Assembly: GCF_029675105.1 (NCBI RefSeq)
Contig: NZ_JAQQFV010000004.1
Location: 248,001 to 312,000, forward strand
Direction: 5' to 3'
Length of the DNA stretch: 64,000 nucleotides
From: Nocardia anocheti
GTDB taxonomy: Bacteria > Actinomycetota > Actinomycetes > Mycobacteriales > Mycobacteriaceae
The notes under the pieces are model-generated. The model did not search any database. It was given only the letters and a program-made list of their open reading frames with translations, and was not told the DNA's origin. Shown in pieces: positions 18,081 through 27,081 of this stretch. The translations under genes were made by a program, and so were the position numbers. Position 1 is the stretch's first letter. Every line of letters begins with the position of its first letter.

Positions 18081-19267
18081 GGTACCGCAGAGCGAAGGGG
18101 CATGCCGTGCGCACGCCCACGCGGTGGGGATTCGAGCGCGGCGAGGCTGCGACGACGAACCGTTGGACACTGGCGACGTGGCGCCGCGACCGTCGAAATG
18201 TCCTCATCCCTATGATGTGTGCCGTGGCGGCCCTCGTTGCCGGATGTTGGGACAGCACCGAGCCACCACCTACCTCAACCTCACTCGACGCGGCCTCAGT
18301 CACTGACGCGTTCACCCGCAACTGGTCCGACGACGGCAAGGCGGCTGCTGCTGTCTTCGCTTTCGACGAGGGTGAGGCTCGCGTGGACGATCCCTACGAT
18401 GCCAACGACGTTGAGACCGCGCAGAGATCCGGAGCGACCATGTGGTCGGTCGGTCAATGGCTCTCCCCTCAAGAGCAGTGGCAGAAATTCGAGGATGTCG
18501 GCGATGGCGAGACGGCGGGCGCGCGCAACCCGGAGGCAGCGCGCACGCTCGCAGTGAGTCTGTCGCCGTACTTGGGTGCGATGGTAGGCGACTACCGTAC
18601 CGATGTACTGCCAGGCTTCCCCCCGGAGCCGCTTCCGGGCTCGACCTGGCCGGACCCCGACCGTGACAACTCGTTCAGCGGCGCCGTCCGAATGTTCGCA
18701 CTCGCCAATACGGACGAGATAGCGGGAAAGCGGCTCATACGCGACGCCCAGGAACTGGCACTTCAGTACGCCGAAAAGTATGCCAGCGATCCCCATGCTC
18801 CAGGCGCAGCGCGGAATCTCACGTGGGCAGGTGCACTGACCGGTGTCATAGATCGTGGGACATCATTGGGGATGTCCGACTCGATCGGGGACAATACCCA
18901 GAAGTCCGCGTGTCAACGAAAAGCAGAGGCATTAACGCAGCCGGGTGACCGAGCACAGGGGGTACGCGGGAACCTCGCGCAGGATGCTGACACGTTCGGG
19001 GTATCGCTGGAATGTATCGGTTCCAGATTTCCGTTGCTCGCATTTACCCAAGCTCACTATTACATACTGTCTCGAATGAATATTTCGCCAGAAATTCAAG
19101 CACAGTACAGTGAATTGTTTGAGGATGGAAAGCTGAGACCATGGAAGGACTTGTCGGGGTCCGGAGATTCCACCAGCCCCAATTTAACACCCGATCTGAA
19201 TGAACTATTAGGACGAGTAGGCGATTCTCAGTCGCTCATAGACGGGTACAATGCAGTGATGCGATAG
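18077..19267 (+). CDS. Lipoprotein copy of the WXG protein C-terminal domain
   Basis: A 396-residue protein whose mature part is homologous to the C-terminal half of the preceding protein: NWSDDGKAAAAVFAFDEG, EQWQKFEDVGDGETAGARNP, MFALANTDEIAGKR, NLTPDLNELLGRVGD. Here the domain is exported as a lipoprotein: a long basic N-region, hydrophobic helix and lipobox LVAGC with Cys57. A GTG ten codons downstream of the ATG would give a more usual signal length. The ATG overlaps the previous stop. A tethered copy beside a free secreted form could be a receptor, decoy or immunity-like partner, or a diverged duplicate; none is demonstrated. Confidence 0.78.
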   Translation: MRYRRAKGHAVRTPTRWGFERGEAATTNRWTLATWRRDRRNVLIPMMCAVAALVAGCWDSTEPPPTSTSLDAASVTDAFTRNWSDDGKAAAAVFAFDEGEARVDDPYDANDVETAQRSGATMWSVGQWLSPQEQWQKFEDVGDGETAGARNPEAARTLAVSLSPYLGAMVGDYRTDVLPGFPPEPLPGSTWPDPDRDNSFSGAVRMFALANTDEIAGKRLIRDAQELALQYAEKYASDPHAPGAARNLTWAGALTGVIDRGTSLGMSDSIGDNTQKSACQRKAEALTQPGDRAQGVRGNLAQDADTFGVSLECIGSRFPLLAFTQAHYYILSRMNISPEIQAQYSELFEDGKLRPWKDLSGSGDSTSPNLTPDLNELLGRVGDSQSLIDGYNAVMR

Positions 19268-19357
19268 CAGCCGCGCACCTCTGATCAGCGCTTCGAGTCC
19301 GAATGGCGTAGGCTCATCGTCGGAAGCAATCATCAAGGTCAAGCCTTCCGATACCCA

Positions 19358-19396
19358 GAAGACCCTCACCTTCCTCGATAGTTGGTGAGGGTCTTC
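19358..19396. terminator. Bidirectional terminator hairpin
   Basis: Perfect 13-bp inverted repeat GAAGACCCTCACC (19358-19370) and GGTGAGGGTCTTC (19384-19396) with a 13-base loop, between the convergent ends of the ESX cassette and the giant methylase-helicase gene. The 257-base gap holds no other recognisable feature. Confidence 0.8.
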
Positions 19397-19524
19397 AGGT
19401 GTCGAGGGTTGCCGAATCGGCCATCCTCACGACGGGACCGTGCTCGTTTGCTCGCGCGCTCGCCAGCTGCGTCCAGCACGTTCCTCGCAGGCAGCGGACA
19501 TCATCGCCATAACGGAGGCCGAGT

Positions 19525-22500
19525 TCACCGCCCCCGTCCTCGACCCGTGGGAATCGAGCTGGTGCCTGCACCGTTGTCTACCGTAGTACCGTCGACCCGA
19601 CCCGCCACTCTCGCAAAGTCGTGCACGGCGGCCGACTGGATGCGCTCGAGTTCTACGGGTGACTCCGACGCCCCGGTCGGTCCTGCCTCCGGCTGCGAGT
19701 CCTTGCTGCCCAGCAGCTCCTGATTGATCGTCTTCTGCCGTTCCCTTAGTCCATCGAGGCGCTCGGCGTGCTCGAACGGCTTGCCCAAGCGTTGTGCGGA
19801 GCGTTCGCGTTCGGCGCGCTCGGTGGCCAGTCGGCTCGTCGCGATGTCGAGTCGCTTGTCCAGGCCGTTTACCGCGTTCTCGAGCCTGATCATCAGTCCT
19901 GCACCGCCCCTTTCCAGGGTCTTCTTGTCGACGGTGACGTAGAGGTCGCTGCTGATATCGGAGAACACCACCTCGACATGGACTTCTCGGCCGGTGGGTA
20001 CGGTGCGAGCATCGAGGACGAAGCCGGCGATCTCCGTTACCCCCTGGTCGGAGAATACTTTCCAGACCGAGCGGGGGTCCTGAGTCAGCTTGGACAGTCG
20101 TGCGGCGAGTGCGTCACCGGCCTCGCCGCGGTGGTCGAAGTATCGACCGTCGATCTTGGCGGCGAACGCATCACCCTTGGTCGGTGTCCGGTGCGCGATG
20201 GCTCGGGTGTAAGCATCGATCTCGCTTTCGAGGGCGGGGATCGCGTTGTCAGCATCGCGGATACGGATCTGCAGCATGGACTGGCTGCGTTGGTGGGCTC
20301 GGCGCAAGCGATCGAGTTTCGTGACCTCGATGTCGACTTCGGCCTTCTCCAGCACCAGCGGGTTGCCGCTGGCGATAGCGAGGGCCTCGTTGGCGTTGAG
20401 CGCCGCGTCGCCGATGTCGTCGATCTCTCGGGCGGTGAGCGAGCCTTTCAGGAACTGGTTGACCATGGCCGCCTTCCTCGACTGGGCCGCCCACATGCGG
20501 GCATCGAACGTGCCCTCGGTGACGGCGCGGGCAACAGCGATCTCAGCGTTCTGATTGCCCTGGCGGATGCCGCGCCCGTCGCGCTGTTCGATGTCGGCCG
20601 GCCGCCAGGGGCAGTCGACGTGCAGCATGGCGACCATTCGATCCTGGATGTTCACGCCGACGCCCATCTTGGATGTGGAGCCGAACAGGAACTGGATGCT
20701 GCCGTTGCGGGCCTTGGTGAACAGCGCCGCCTTGGCCTTGTCGTTCTTCGCGTCGTGGATGTAGGCGAACAGGTCCGCCGGCGCGCCCCGTGCGATGAGC
20801 CTGGTCTTGAGTTCGTCGTAGGCATTCCAGTCCTCGCCCGGCGTCCCCAGGTCGCAGAACGCCACGACGAGACCGCCGCGGCGAGGGTGGGGCTGGCCGT
20901 CGCGACCGAGGAAGACCTGGTCCTTGGCGGCTTGCCATTTGTCGAACATCCAGTCCGCTGCCGCTTCGAGCTTGAGGCCGAACTGATCCTCACCGACCTC
21001 GTCGTCCGGCTCGTGGCGCGACATCGCCGAATACAGCGCGACGTACCTCGCCGTGGCCGGACTCGGCGACTTCGCGTGGAGGTATCCGGCGATGGCGCCT
21101 CCCTCCGCCACGTCCAACATCGGGCGGTCCTCGTGCGCCGAGACCGAGCGAGCGCCGAGACCGAGCGACTTGACAAGGCGCAGGTCAAGAGCGGCGGCAC
21201 GACCGTCGGAGGAGATCTTGAGCATGTTGTCGCGCGCTGGGTCGACCGTGCGCGAACGCACCAGCATGGCTCGGTGCCCGAGATCGCGGACGTATTCGAG
21301 CTGGGTGTCGGTAGCTGGCACCGAGATGATCTCCGGTGCACGCTGCCCATCGGCACGACGGGCGAGCTTTGGCACCGGAAGATTCAGGTCCTCGGGCAGT
21401 TTCACATCGGCCGCGACGTGGAACATGCGTTGCAGCTCAGGCACATTGCGGAAGCCCACGAGCCGGGTCTTGAGGTTCCAGGAGTTTCCGTCGACCGACA
21501 TCTCCAGCTCGGTCTTGGTCTTGCCGAAGGTGGCCGCCCACTCGTCGAAATTGCGGATTCCTGCCTCTTCGAGCAGGTCCGGGCGCAGGTAACGCTGCAC
21601 TACATACACCTCGGTGATCGAGTTCGCCAGCGGGGTGGCGGTGGCACCGGTGATCGCCCGCCCGTTGTGCTTGTTCGCGAGATATTCGCGCACCATGTGC
21701 AGCTTCTGCGCTCGCTGGCTGCCCGCGATGGCCGCGGACTCGATCTGGGTGTCAGTGGCCAGATTCTTGAAGTCGTGCAGCTCGTCGACCACGATGTAGT
21801 CGATGCCGGTCTGCTCGAAAGTGATGCCAGGATCGGTGGGCCCCCCGAGCTTGCGCTTGAGCTTCTCCTCGGATTTGAGGATGGCGTTTTCGATGCGCTT
21901 GATGGTCGTGCGCTTGGCTCGACTGGCCATGAGTTCGGCCAGATAGGCACGGCGCGGCGCGATCTCGCGATCGAAGTACCAGTGCGCGGTCTCGCGGCTC
22001 ACCTCGAGACGCTGGAAGCTGCCGCGTGTCAGGATGATCGCGTCCCAGTCGCCGGTGGCCGCGCGCGCGACGAACTGCCGCCGCTTCTCCCCGGCGAGAT
22101 CCTCGGTGCCGGCGGCGAGGATGCGCGCCTGCGGATACGCCTGGAGGAATTCGCGGGCGAACTGGTCGAGCATCGAATTGGGCACCATGATCGCCGGTTT
22201 GTTCACCAGCCCAAGCCGTTTGAGCTCCATGACGCCCATCGCCATTTCCAAGGTCTTGCCCGCACCCACCGCGTGGAACAGTCCGGCGTTCGGCTCGGCG
22301 ATCATGCGCGCGACTGCGGCACGCTGGTGCGGTCGCGGGGTGTAGACCCGCGACAGGCCGGGCAGGGTCAGCATCTTGCCATCGGCCTCGTAGTTGCGCA
22401 GCACCAGATTGTTGAAGCGCCGGTTGTATTCCTCGCTCAGCCGGGCGGCCCGGACCGGGTTCTCCCACACCCATTCGGAGAACCGCTCGTTGAGCTGCTC

Positions 22501-25500
22501 GGCCTTCTCGTTCGCTGCTTCGGTCTCGGTCGGGTTGGGGATGCGCGCCTCACCGTTCTCGTCCGGGTCGTAGACACGGATCGGGGATTGGCGCAGCAGG
22601 GCCTGAGCGAGTTTGGGCGCCGGGACGCGGGAGGTGCCGAATTCCTGAGTCGACAGAACGCCACGACGACCGCCGGTGACCTTCCACTCCCCCGCCTTGG
22701 TGTGCTCGACGGTGATCGTGTCGTCGTTCAAGATTTCGTTCAGGAACGCCTGCACATCGGGCGCTTCGATCCACACCGCGCCCAGGCGGGCGTCGATCTC
22801 GGCAGGGCCGAGGTCAGGCGGGATAACCGCAGTCAGGGCGGTGACATTGTCGCCATAGGTTTCCGGATCCGTAGCGGCCGCCCGGCGGGCCCGCTCGAGC
22901 CGGACTCGGACGTTGCCGGACAGGTATTCCGGCGCCGGGACGAAGCGTCCGTCTTCAGCGGGGTCGGCGTAGATCAGACCCCGGCATTTGACGCGGGCCT
23001 CCTCGTCTTCGACGCCGAGCAGGGTGGCGATGACCGGCAGGTCGATGTGACCGTGGGTGTCCAGGCAGATCGCCACCGCGTCCTCGGCGGTGTCCGCGCC
23101 CAGCCGCGGGCTGCGCGGCGCGACCACACGCTGGCGCATGATCGCCATCTTCACCGCGGTGTCGGTGCTGGCGTCGTAGTCCTCGAGCGCCAGCACGACC
23201 GGGGCGTGCGGGTCATCGCGGAACAACCGCATGACCGGGGGCCGACGGACCGACATCACCGGTTCGCCCGCGTCATCGACACGGCCGGTCGGATGCCAGG
23301 TGCACCGGTTGATCGCCCCGAACTGCCCGGCGTAGCGGTCGTAACGCTGGTTGAGCTGCGCGCGCAGTGCCTCGATTTCGGCGGAGTCCTCAGCCGTGGC
23401 GGCCTCGTTCTCGAGCAATGCGACCGCGGTGTCACGCAGACCCAACAGTGCGCGCAGCTCCTCGGCCTGGGTCGTAGGGACCGACAGCTCTTCGTAGATA
23501 TGGTCGCTGCTCAACGCCTCGAACCCGCCTGCCGAGGCTCGCAGGTGGCCGGGGAATTCCTTCGGGTCTCCCGGCGCCGAGGCCGCCACGCGCCGCTCGC
23601 CGGGAGCCATGTCACGGGGCCAGTGGCTGATGCCCTCGGACAGTGCCTGGGAGACGATGCGCTCGAGCGCGGCCCCGAGCTGCTGCTCCAGGTCACCGTG
23701 CCCGAGCACCTCCACCGCCAGGCCGCCGTACATGCTGGTGCCCGCATGCAACGAGCCGAGCACCATCTCCGGGTGATTGAGGAAATACTCATTGACCAGG
23801 ACTGTTTCGGTCTCCCCTTGTCCCCGTGTGAGCGGAAGCTCGGCTTTGACCGCCAGCTCGAACGGTCCGTTCAACTGGCGTGCCTCGCCATCACGGCGAC
23901 GCAGGATCAGGATGTCGGTGAGCGCGTCAGTGCCCGCCACCCGTCGATGCGCGCCGTTGGGGAGCCGGATCGCGCCGAGGAAGTCCGCCTTGGCCGCGAT
24001 TTCGCGGCGTGCGGCCGGATTCTGGCTGTCCATCGTGAACGAGCTGGTCACCATCGCGACCACACCCCCGGGCTTGACCAACGCCAGCGATTTGAGGATG
24101 AAGTGGTTGTGCAGGGCGTGCTCGCCGGTGTTGTGGACCGGGTCGCGCAGCCTCGTCGAGGAGAAGGGGACGTTGCCGATCGCGGCATCGAAATGTCCTT
24201 CCAAGAAGCGGGTTTCGGCGAAGGACTCGATGCGGACGTCGGCGTGCGGGTAGAGGGCCTGCGCGATCCGGGCCGTGGTGGCGTCCAGCTCGACGCCGGT
24301 CATGCGGACCGATTCGGGGGCGCGGCCTATGAATGCGCCCGCGCCGCAGCCAGGTTCGAGCACGTGGCCGGTCGTGAGCCCCAGGGTCTGGAGGTAGGAC
24401 CACATCGCCTGCACAATCATCGGGTCGGTGTAGTGCGCGTTGAGAACGGTGCGGTTGGCTTGCTTCCAGCCTTCCTTGCCGATCAGGTTCCGCAGCGATT
24501 CGGCATCGACGCGGAACTCGTCCTGTTCCTTATCGAAGATCTGCGGCACCGCACCCCACGAGGTCCACTTCGCCAGTGATTCCCGCTCGGCGGGAGTCGG
24601 TTCACGGCTGTCACGTTCGAGAACCTGGAGTGTCTGGATCGCCGCGAGATTCGCCGCGATTCGCCGCTGCGGTGATCTGGGGACGTCGACATCGGGTGCA
24701 GGAAGCCGTTCACTGCACCGGAACCCCACGTTCAGTGCGCCGGACACAGCGGCCCGCACTGTTGTATCCGCCTCGGTTCGGGGTTGTGTCGCTAGCGACT
24801 GGTCGGTGGTGACCGGCACGACCCTCGGTGCCTGCGGCTCGGGCCGGGTTGGGGCAGGGTCCGCACCGTCGGTGCCTGCTGATGGCGATGCCAGCGCGGT
24901 CGAACCCTGCTGAACCTCCGATGATTCGACAGGTGTTGCGTGCTCGGTCGGCCGTGTTGTGACCGCGTGCCCGGAGGCGAGGGCGGCAGTGTCGGAGGTG
25001 GTCGCGGCACCGGTCTCGGTGAAGGGCAGGCCGAGTCTGGTGAGCGAGGCTCGCAGATACCCGACGCGGCGGGTGCGCACGGCGAGATCGGTCGCCCGCC
25101 GCTGATACCAGAACTTCTGGGGGCGTGACCACTGGAATTTGGCGTCGTGCAGGGCTTGGCGGAGTTGCAGGTTCGCTTTGTCGGTGTTGCGGACCAGCGT
25201 GCCTTCTGCGGTGTGCTCGATGAGGATCGGCAACGAAGTCGTCGCGTCCTCGACTGGTGCAGCGGATTCTGGCGGATCAGTTCGCGGCGTAACGAGATTC
25301 GTTTCGGTCCTGACGTTTTCAGCCGTGGCGGGAGTCGTCGGTTCGGGGAGCTCAGCCAGATGGGCACGAATCCGAGGCATAACTTCGCGCACGGGTAGCG
25401 CTTCGGTGATCGGCGCCGCATCGGCAGCGGCGGGGTGGACGATCCACTGACCGCGTTGGGGTTCGAGCAGGAAGGTGTGTTCACCGACCACGATGTGTGC

Positions 25501-26304
25501 CCGTCGTCCGTGCACTCCGTCGAACCGTTCGTGGGCCGATAGCCTGAGTTTGTCGACGAACCCCGCCAGGCGCTCGATGCGTGAGCGCATCTCGACGTAG
25601 TCGCTGGCGTCGGCGGGGTTGGTGAGCTGAGCCTGGTCGAGCAGCGTGCGGGCTTGCTCGAAACGTCCCGCGCGGAGGAGTTCGACGGCGGCGCTGATCA
25701 TCGGCCCTGCGGCGTGCGCGCGGTCGTACTGGCGGGCTTGGACCGAGACGGGTGTCTCGTCGTAGAGGTCGGGGTGGGCGCGCAGGTAGCACTCGACCCA
25801 CAACCAGGTCGGCCCGAATCGTTCTCCCGCCGACAGCGCCTTGAGCGGACCCTCGGTGATGTATCGCGGCGCGGTGGAGGGGTTGAATATCTCCGGTGGC
25901 CGGTTGTAGCCACCGTAGGCGTACGCCTCGTCCTCGATCGTGCACCGCAGCGTTGCCAGTTCAACCGGGCTGAACATCGCATCGGCCCGTGCCAGACGAT
26001 CGGCTTCGGCGGCGCCGGTCGCGGTGCCGACCTCGCGGAGACGAGTCCACTGCGCGTCACCGCCAGTGGACTCGCCGCGAGTGGCTTCCCACACCTGCAC
26101 GCCGTCGATGAGGTAGTCCCGTTCACCGACGGTGACGATGGTGTCCTGCGTGATGGAGCCGAGTTCTACCGCGCCGGCCGCGCGGCGTCCTGCCTCTCCA
26201 GGATCAGCGCCAGCTGTTCGCGCTTCTGCTGGGCGGTCAACTCGTCGTGGTCGCTCAGCATCCAGTGGACCTCCTCGACCAGATGCGGATACCGGCGATC
26301 CCAC
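19525..26304 (-). CDS. Giant DNA methylase-SNF2-type helicase fusion (DarB-like)
   Basis: A protein of about 2259 residues if started at the GTG at 26304. An adenine-methylase domain carries motif I EPGCGAGAF (about 646) and a motif IV variant NVPF (about 709). A superfamily 2 helicase follows with Walker A HAVGAGKT (about 1343), DELH (about 1506) and the motif V/VI region GVGVNIQDR...QRDGRGIRQG (about 1880-1905). The order and length match phage P1 DarB (2255 residues) and related plasmid and ICE methylase-helicases. DarB travels in the P1 capsid and protects incoming DNA from restriction; an antirestriction role in conjugation is inferred. The start is uncertain: the frame is open back to 26880, an ATG at 26796 has a strong GGAGG site, but 26166-26687 codes in another frame. 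Confidence 0.85.
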   Translation of the reverse strand: MGSPVSASGRGGPLDAERPRRVDRPAEARTAGADPGEAGRRAAGAVELGSITQDTIVTVGERDYLIDGVQVWEATRGESTGGDAQWTRLREVGTATGAAEADRLARADAMFSPVELATLRCTIEDEAYAYGGYNRPPEIFNPSTAPRYITEGPLKALSAGERFGPTWLWVECYLRAHPDLYDETPVSVQARQYDRAHAAGPMISAAVELLRAGRFEQARTLLDQAQLTNPADASDYVEMRSRIERLAGFVDKLRLSAHERFDGVHGRRAHIVVGEHTFLLEPQRGQWIVHPAAADAAPITEALPVREVMPRIRAHLAELPEPTTPATAENVRTETNLVTPRTDPPESAAPVEDATTSLPILIEHTAEGTLVRNTDKANLQLRQALHDAKFQWSRPQKFWYQRRATDLAVRTRRVGYLRASLTRLGLPFTETGAATTSDTAALASGHAVTTRPTEHATPVESSEVQQGSTALASPSAGTDGADPAPTRPEPQAPRVVPVTTDQSLATQPRTEADTTVRAAVSGALNVGFRCSERLPAPDVDVPRSPQRRIAANLAAIQTLQVLERDSREPTPAERESLAKWTSWGAVPQIFDKEQDEFRVDAESLRNLIGKEGWKQANRTVLNAHYTDPMIVQAMWSYLQTLGLTTGHVLEPGCGAGAFIGRAPESVRMTGVELDATTARIAQALYPHADVRIESFAETRFLEGHFDAAIGNVPFSSTRLRDPVHNTGEHALHNHFILKSLALVKPGGVVAMVTSSFTMDSQNPAARREIAAKADFLGAIRLPNGAHRRVAGTDALTDILILRRRDGEARQLNGPFELAVKAELPLTRGQGETETVLVNEYFLNHPEMVLGSLHAGTSMYGGLAVEVLGHGDLEQQLGAALERIVSQALSEGISHWPRDMAPGERRVAASAPGDPKEFPGHLRASAGGFEALSSDHIYEELSVPTTQAEELRALLGLRDTAVALLENEAATAEDSAEIEALRAQLNQRYDRYAGQFGAINRCTWHPTGRVDDAGEPVMSVRRPPVMRLFRDDPHAPVVLALEDYDASTDTAVKMAIMRQRVVAPRSPRLGADTAEDAVAICLDTHGHIDLPVIATLLGVEDEEARVKCRGLIYADPAEDGRFVPAPEYLSGNVRVRLERARRAAATDPETYGDNVTALTAVIPPDLGPAEIDARLGAVWIEAPDVQAFLNEILNDDTITVEHTKAGEWKVTGGRRGVLSTQEFGTSRVPAPKLAQALLRQSPIRVYDPDENGEARIPNPTETEAANEKAEQLNERFSEWVWENPVRAARLSEEYNRRFNNLVLRNYEADGKMLTLPGLSRVYTPRPHQRAAVARMIAEPNAGLFHAVGAGKTLEMAMGVMELKRLGLVNKPAIMVPNSMLDQFAREFLQAYPQARILAAGTEDLAGEKRRQFVARAATGDWDAIILTRGSFQRLEVSRETAHWYFDREIAPRRAYLAELMASRAKRTTIKRIENAILKSEEKLKRKLGGPTDPGITFEQTGIDYIVVDELHDFKNLATDTQIESAAIAGSQRAQKLHMVREYLANKHNGRAITGATATPLANSITEVYVVQRYLRPDLLEEAGIRNFDEWAATFGKTKTELEMSVDGNSWNLKTRLVGFRNVPELQRMFHVAADVKLPEDLNLPVPKLARRADGQRAPEIISVPATDTQLEYVRDLGHRAMLVRSRTVDPARDNMLKISSDGRAAALDLRLVKSLGLGARSVSAHEDRPMLDVAEGGAIAGYLHAKSPSPATARYVALYSAMSRHEPDDEVGEDQFGLKLEAAADWMFDKWQAAKDQVFLGRDGQPHPRRGGLVVAFCDLGTPGEDWNAYDELKTRLIARGAPADLFAYIHDAKNDKAKAALFTKARNGSIQFLFGSTSKMGVGVNIQDRMVAMLHVDCPWRPADIEQRDGRGIRQGNQNAEIAVARAVTEGTFDARMWAAQSRKAAMVNQFLKGSLTAREIDDIGDAALNANEALAIASGNPLVLEKAEVDIEVTKLDRLRRAHQRSQSMLQIRIRDADNAIPALESEIDAYTRAIAHRTPTKGDAFAAKIDGRYFDHRGEAGDALAARLSKLTQDPRSVWKVFSDQGVTEIAGFVLDARTVPTGREVHVEVVFSDISSDLYVTVDKKTLERGGAGLMIRLENAVNGLDKRLDIATSRLATERAERERSAQRLGKPFEHAERLDGLRERQKTINQELLGSKDSQPEAGPTGASESPVELERIQSAAVHDFARVAGRVDGTTVDNGAGTSSIPTGRGRGR

Positions 26305-26687
26305 TCGCTCGCCTCCAGGCTGCCCGGCTCCATCTCCAGGCGCTGCTCCACCGCTCGCTCCTCCTGCTGCATTACCAGCAGGTCGCGCTCGGTCCGGCTC
26401 GGTTCCGGGTCGTCCTGGTTCTCCGGGGGCATCGAGTACAGCAGCTCGGCCAGGGCCATCTCCGTTGCCTGGGCGCGCACCGTGTTCAGCGTTCCCACCC
26501 GTTGCAGGTAGTCCTGTCCGGGGGTGATCGCGTCGGTTTCCAGATGGGTCGAGATCTGCTCGATTCGCTGACTGATCTGGTCTGCCAGCTGTTGGAAGTG
26601 CGTCTGCGGGTCCTTCAGCAGCTGCGTCGTTCGCGGCAGGTATGTCGTGAAGTAGGTCCTGACCTTGTCGATGATCATCGCGTTCAT
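26166..26687 (-). CDS. Small helical protein overlapping the methylase-helicase frame
   Basis: A 173-residue, mostly helical protein with coiled-coil-like Glu/Gln/Leu stretches (QLADQISQRIEQIS, EERAVEQRLEMEP), behind AAAGGACA. Its frame has strongly G/C-ending codons, whereas the overlapping giant-gene frame does not, so this is the coding frame here. It ends just where the recognisable methylase-helicase sequence starts and is presumably co-transcribed with it. No family is recognised; a partner or assembly factor for the large protein is possible. Confidence 0.75.
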   Translation of the reverse strand: MNAMIIDKVRTYFTTYLPRTTQLLKDPQTHFQQLADQISQRIEQISTHLETDAITPGQDYLQRVGTLNTVRAQATEMALAELLYSMPPENQDDPEPSRTERDLLVMQQEERAVEQRLEMEPGSLEASEWDRRYPHLVEEVHWMLSDHDELTAQQKREQLALILERQDAARPAR

Positions 26688-26796
26688 TGTCCTTTCGGTG
26701 GTCGACGGTCGAGGGTGCCGGGTTCGGGTCGCCCCATAGTGCCTCCAAGCTCAGCTGGTCTTCGCTGATCTGCATTCTTCGCGGTCGCCGCGCCAT
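26688..26796 (-). other. Short in-frame N-terminal segment with strong start signal
   Basis: An ATG at 26796 follows GGAGGCGATC. It opens about 36 codons with good third-position G/C (beginning MARRPRRMQISEDQLSLEAL) in the same frame as the giant methylase-helicase. Past 26687 that frame stays open, but its codons look out of frame. It may be the genuine N-terminus of the giant protein, joined through a disordered overlapping linker, or the remains of a small gene. Confidence 0.4.
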
Positions 26797-26903
26797 GATC
26801 GCCTCCGTGTTCGACGGCGGGGCGGCGCATCTCACCAGCCCCAATGGTTCCGTTGTTGCTGATGTGTCGAGGGCATCCACCTGGGACGATCACCCCAGCC
26901 GAA

Positions 26904-26938
26904 CTCGATACACTCTAATGTATCGAAAGACTCGATAG
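26904..26938 (-). promoter_or_regulatory. CTTTCGATACA element, copy A, with palindrome
   Basis: On the minus strand this reads CTTTCGATACATTAGA, pointing at the methylase-helicase operon; the same 16 bases occur at copy D on the plus strand. TCGATACA (26905-26912) and TGTATCGA (26919-26926) form a perfect inverted repeat with a 6-base spacer. It lies in the 285-base divergent intergenic region. A promoter with an overlapping operator is likely: TACATT could serve as the -10. Confidence 0.6.
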
Positions 26939-26981
26939 CATCTGGAGCGCTTCAGACCATTTCGACGGCGCCCGCCGCTTT

Positions 26982-27010
26982 AGATGTGATCGGGCTATTG
27001 GATACACTGG
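26982..27010 (+). promoter_or_regulatory. Degenerate CTTTCGATACA-like element, copy B
   Basis: TTTAGAT near 26982 and GGATACACTGG near 27000 resemble the two halves of the element but are further apart. It lies 72 bases before the small GTG gene at 27082, for which TACACT could be the -10. Confidence 0.35.
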
Positions 27011-27081
27011 AACCATCGGAGTTGCGGTGAGAAGCCGACCGGACCGGGATGCGCGTTCTACCGTCTAGAGGGAAGGGAACC

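Noticed and set aside
19768..24579. A 1603-codon open frame on the plus strand opposite the methylase-helicase gene
   Set aside because: Its product lacks any motif. The minus strand carries clear methylase and helicase motifs, and long antisense frames are expected in G/C-rich coding DNA.
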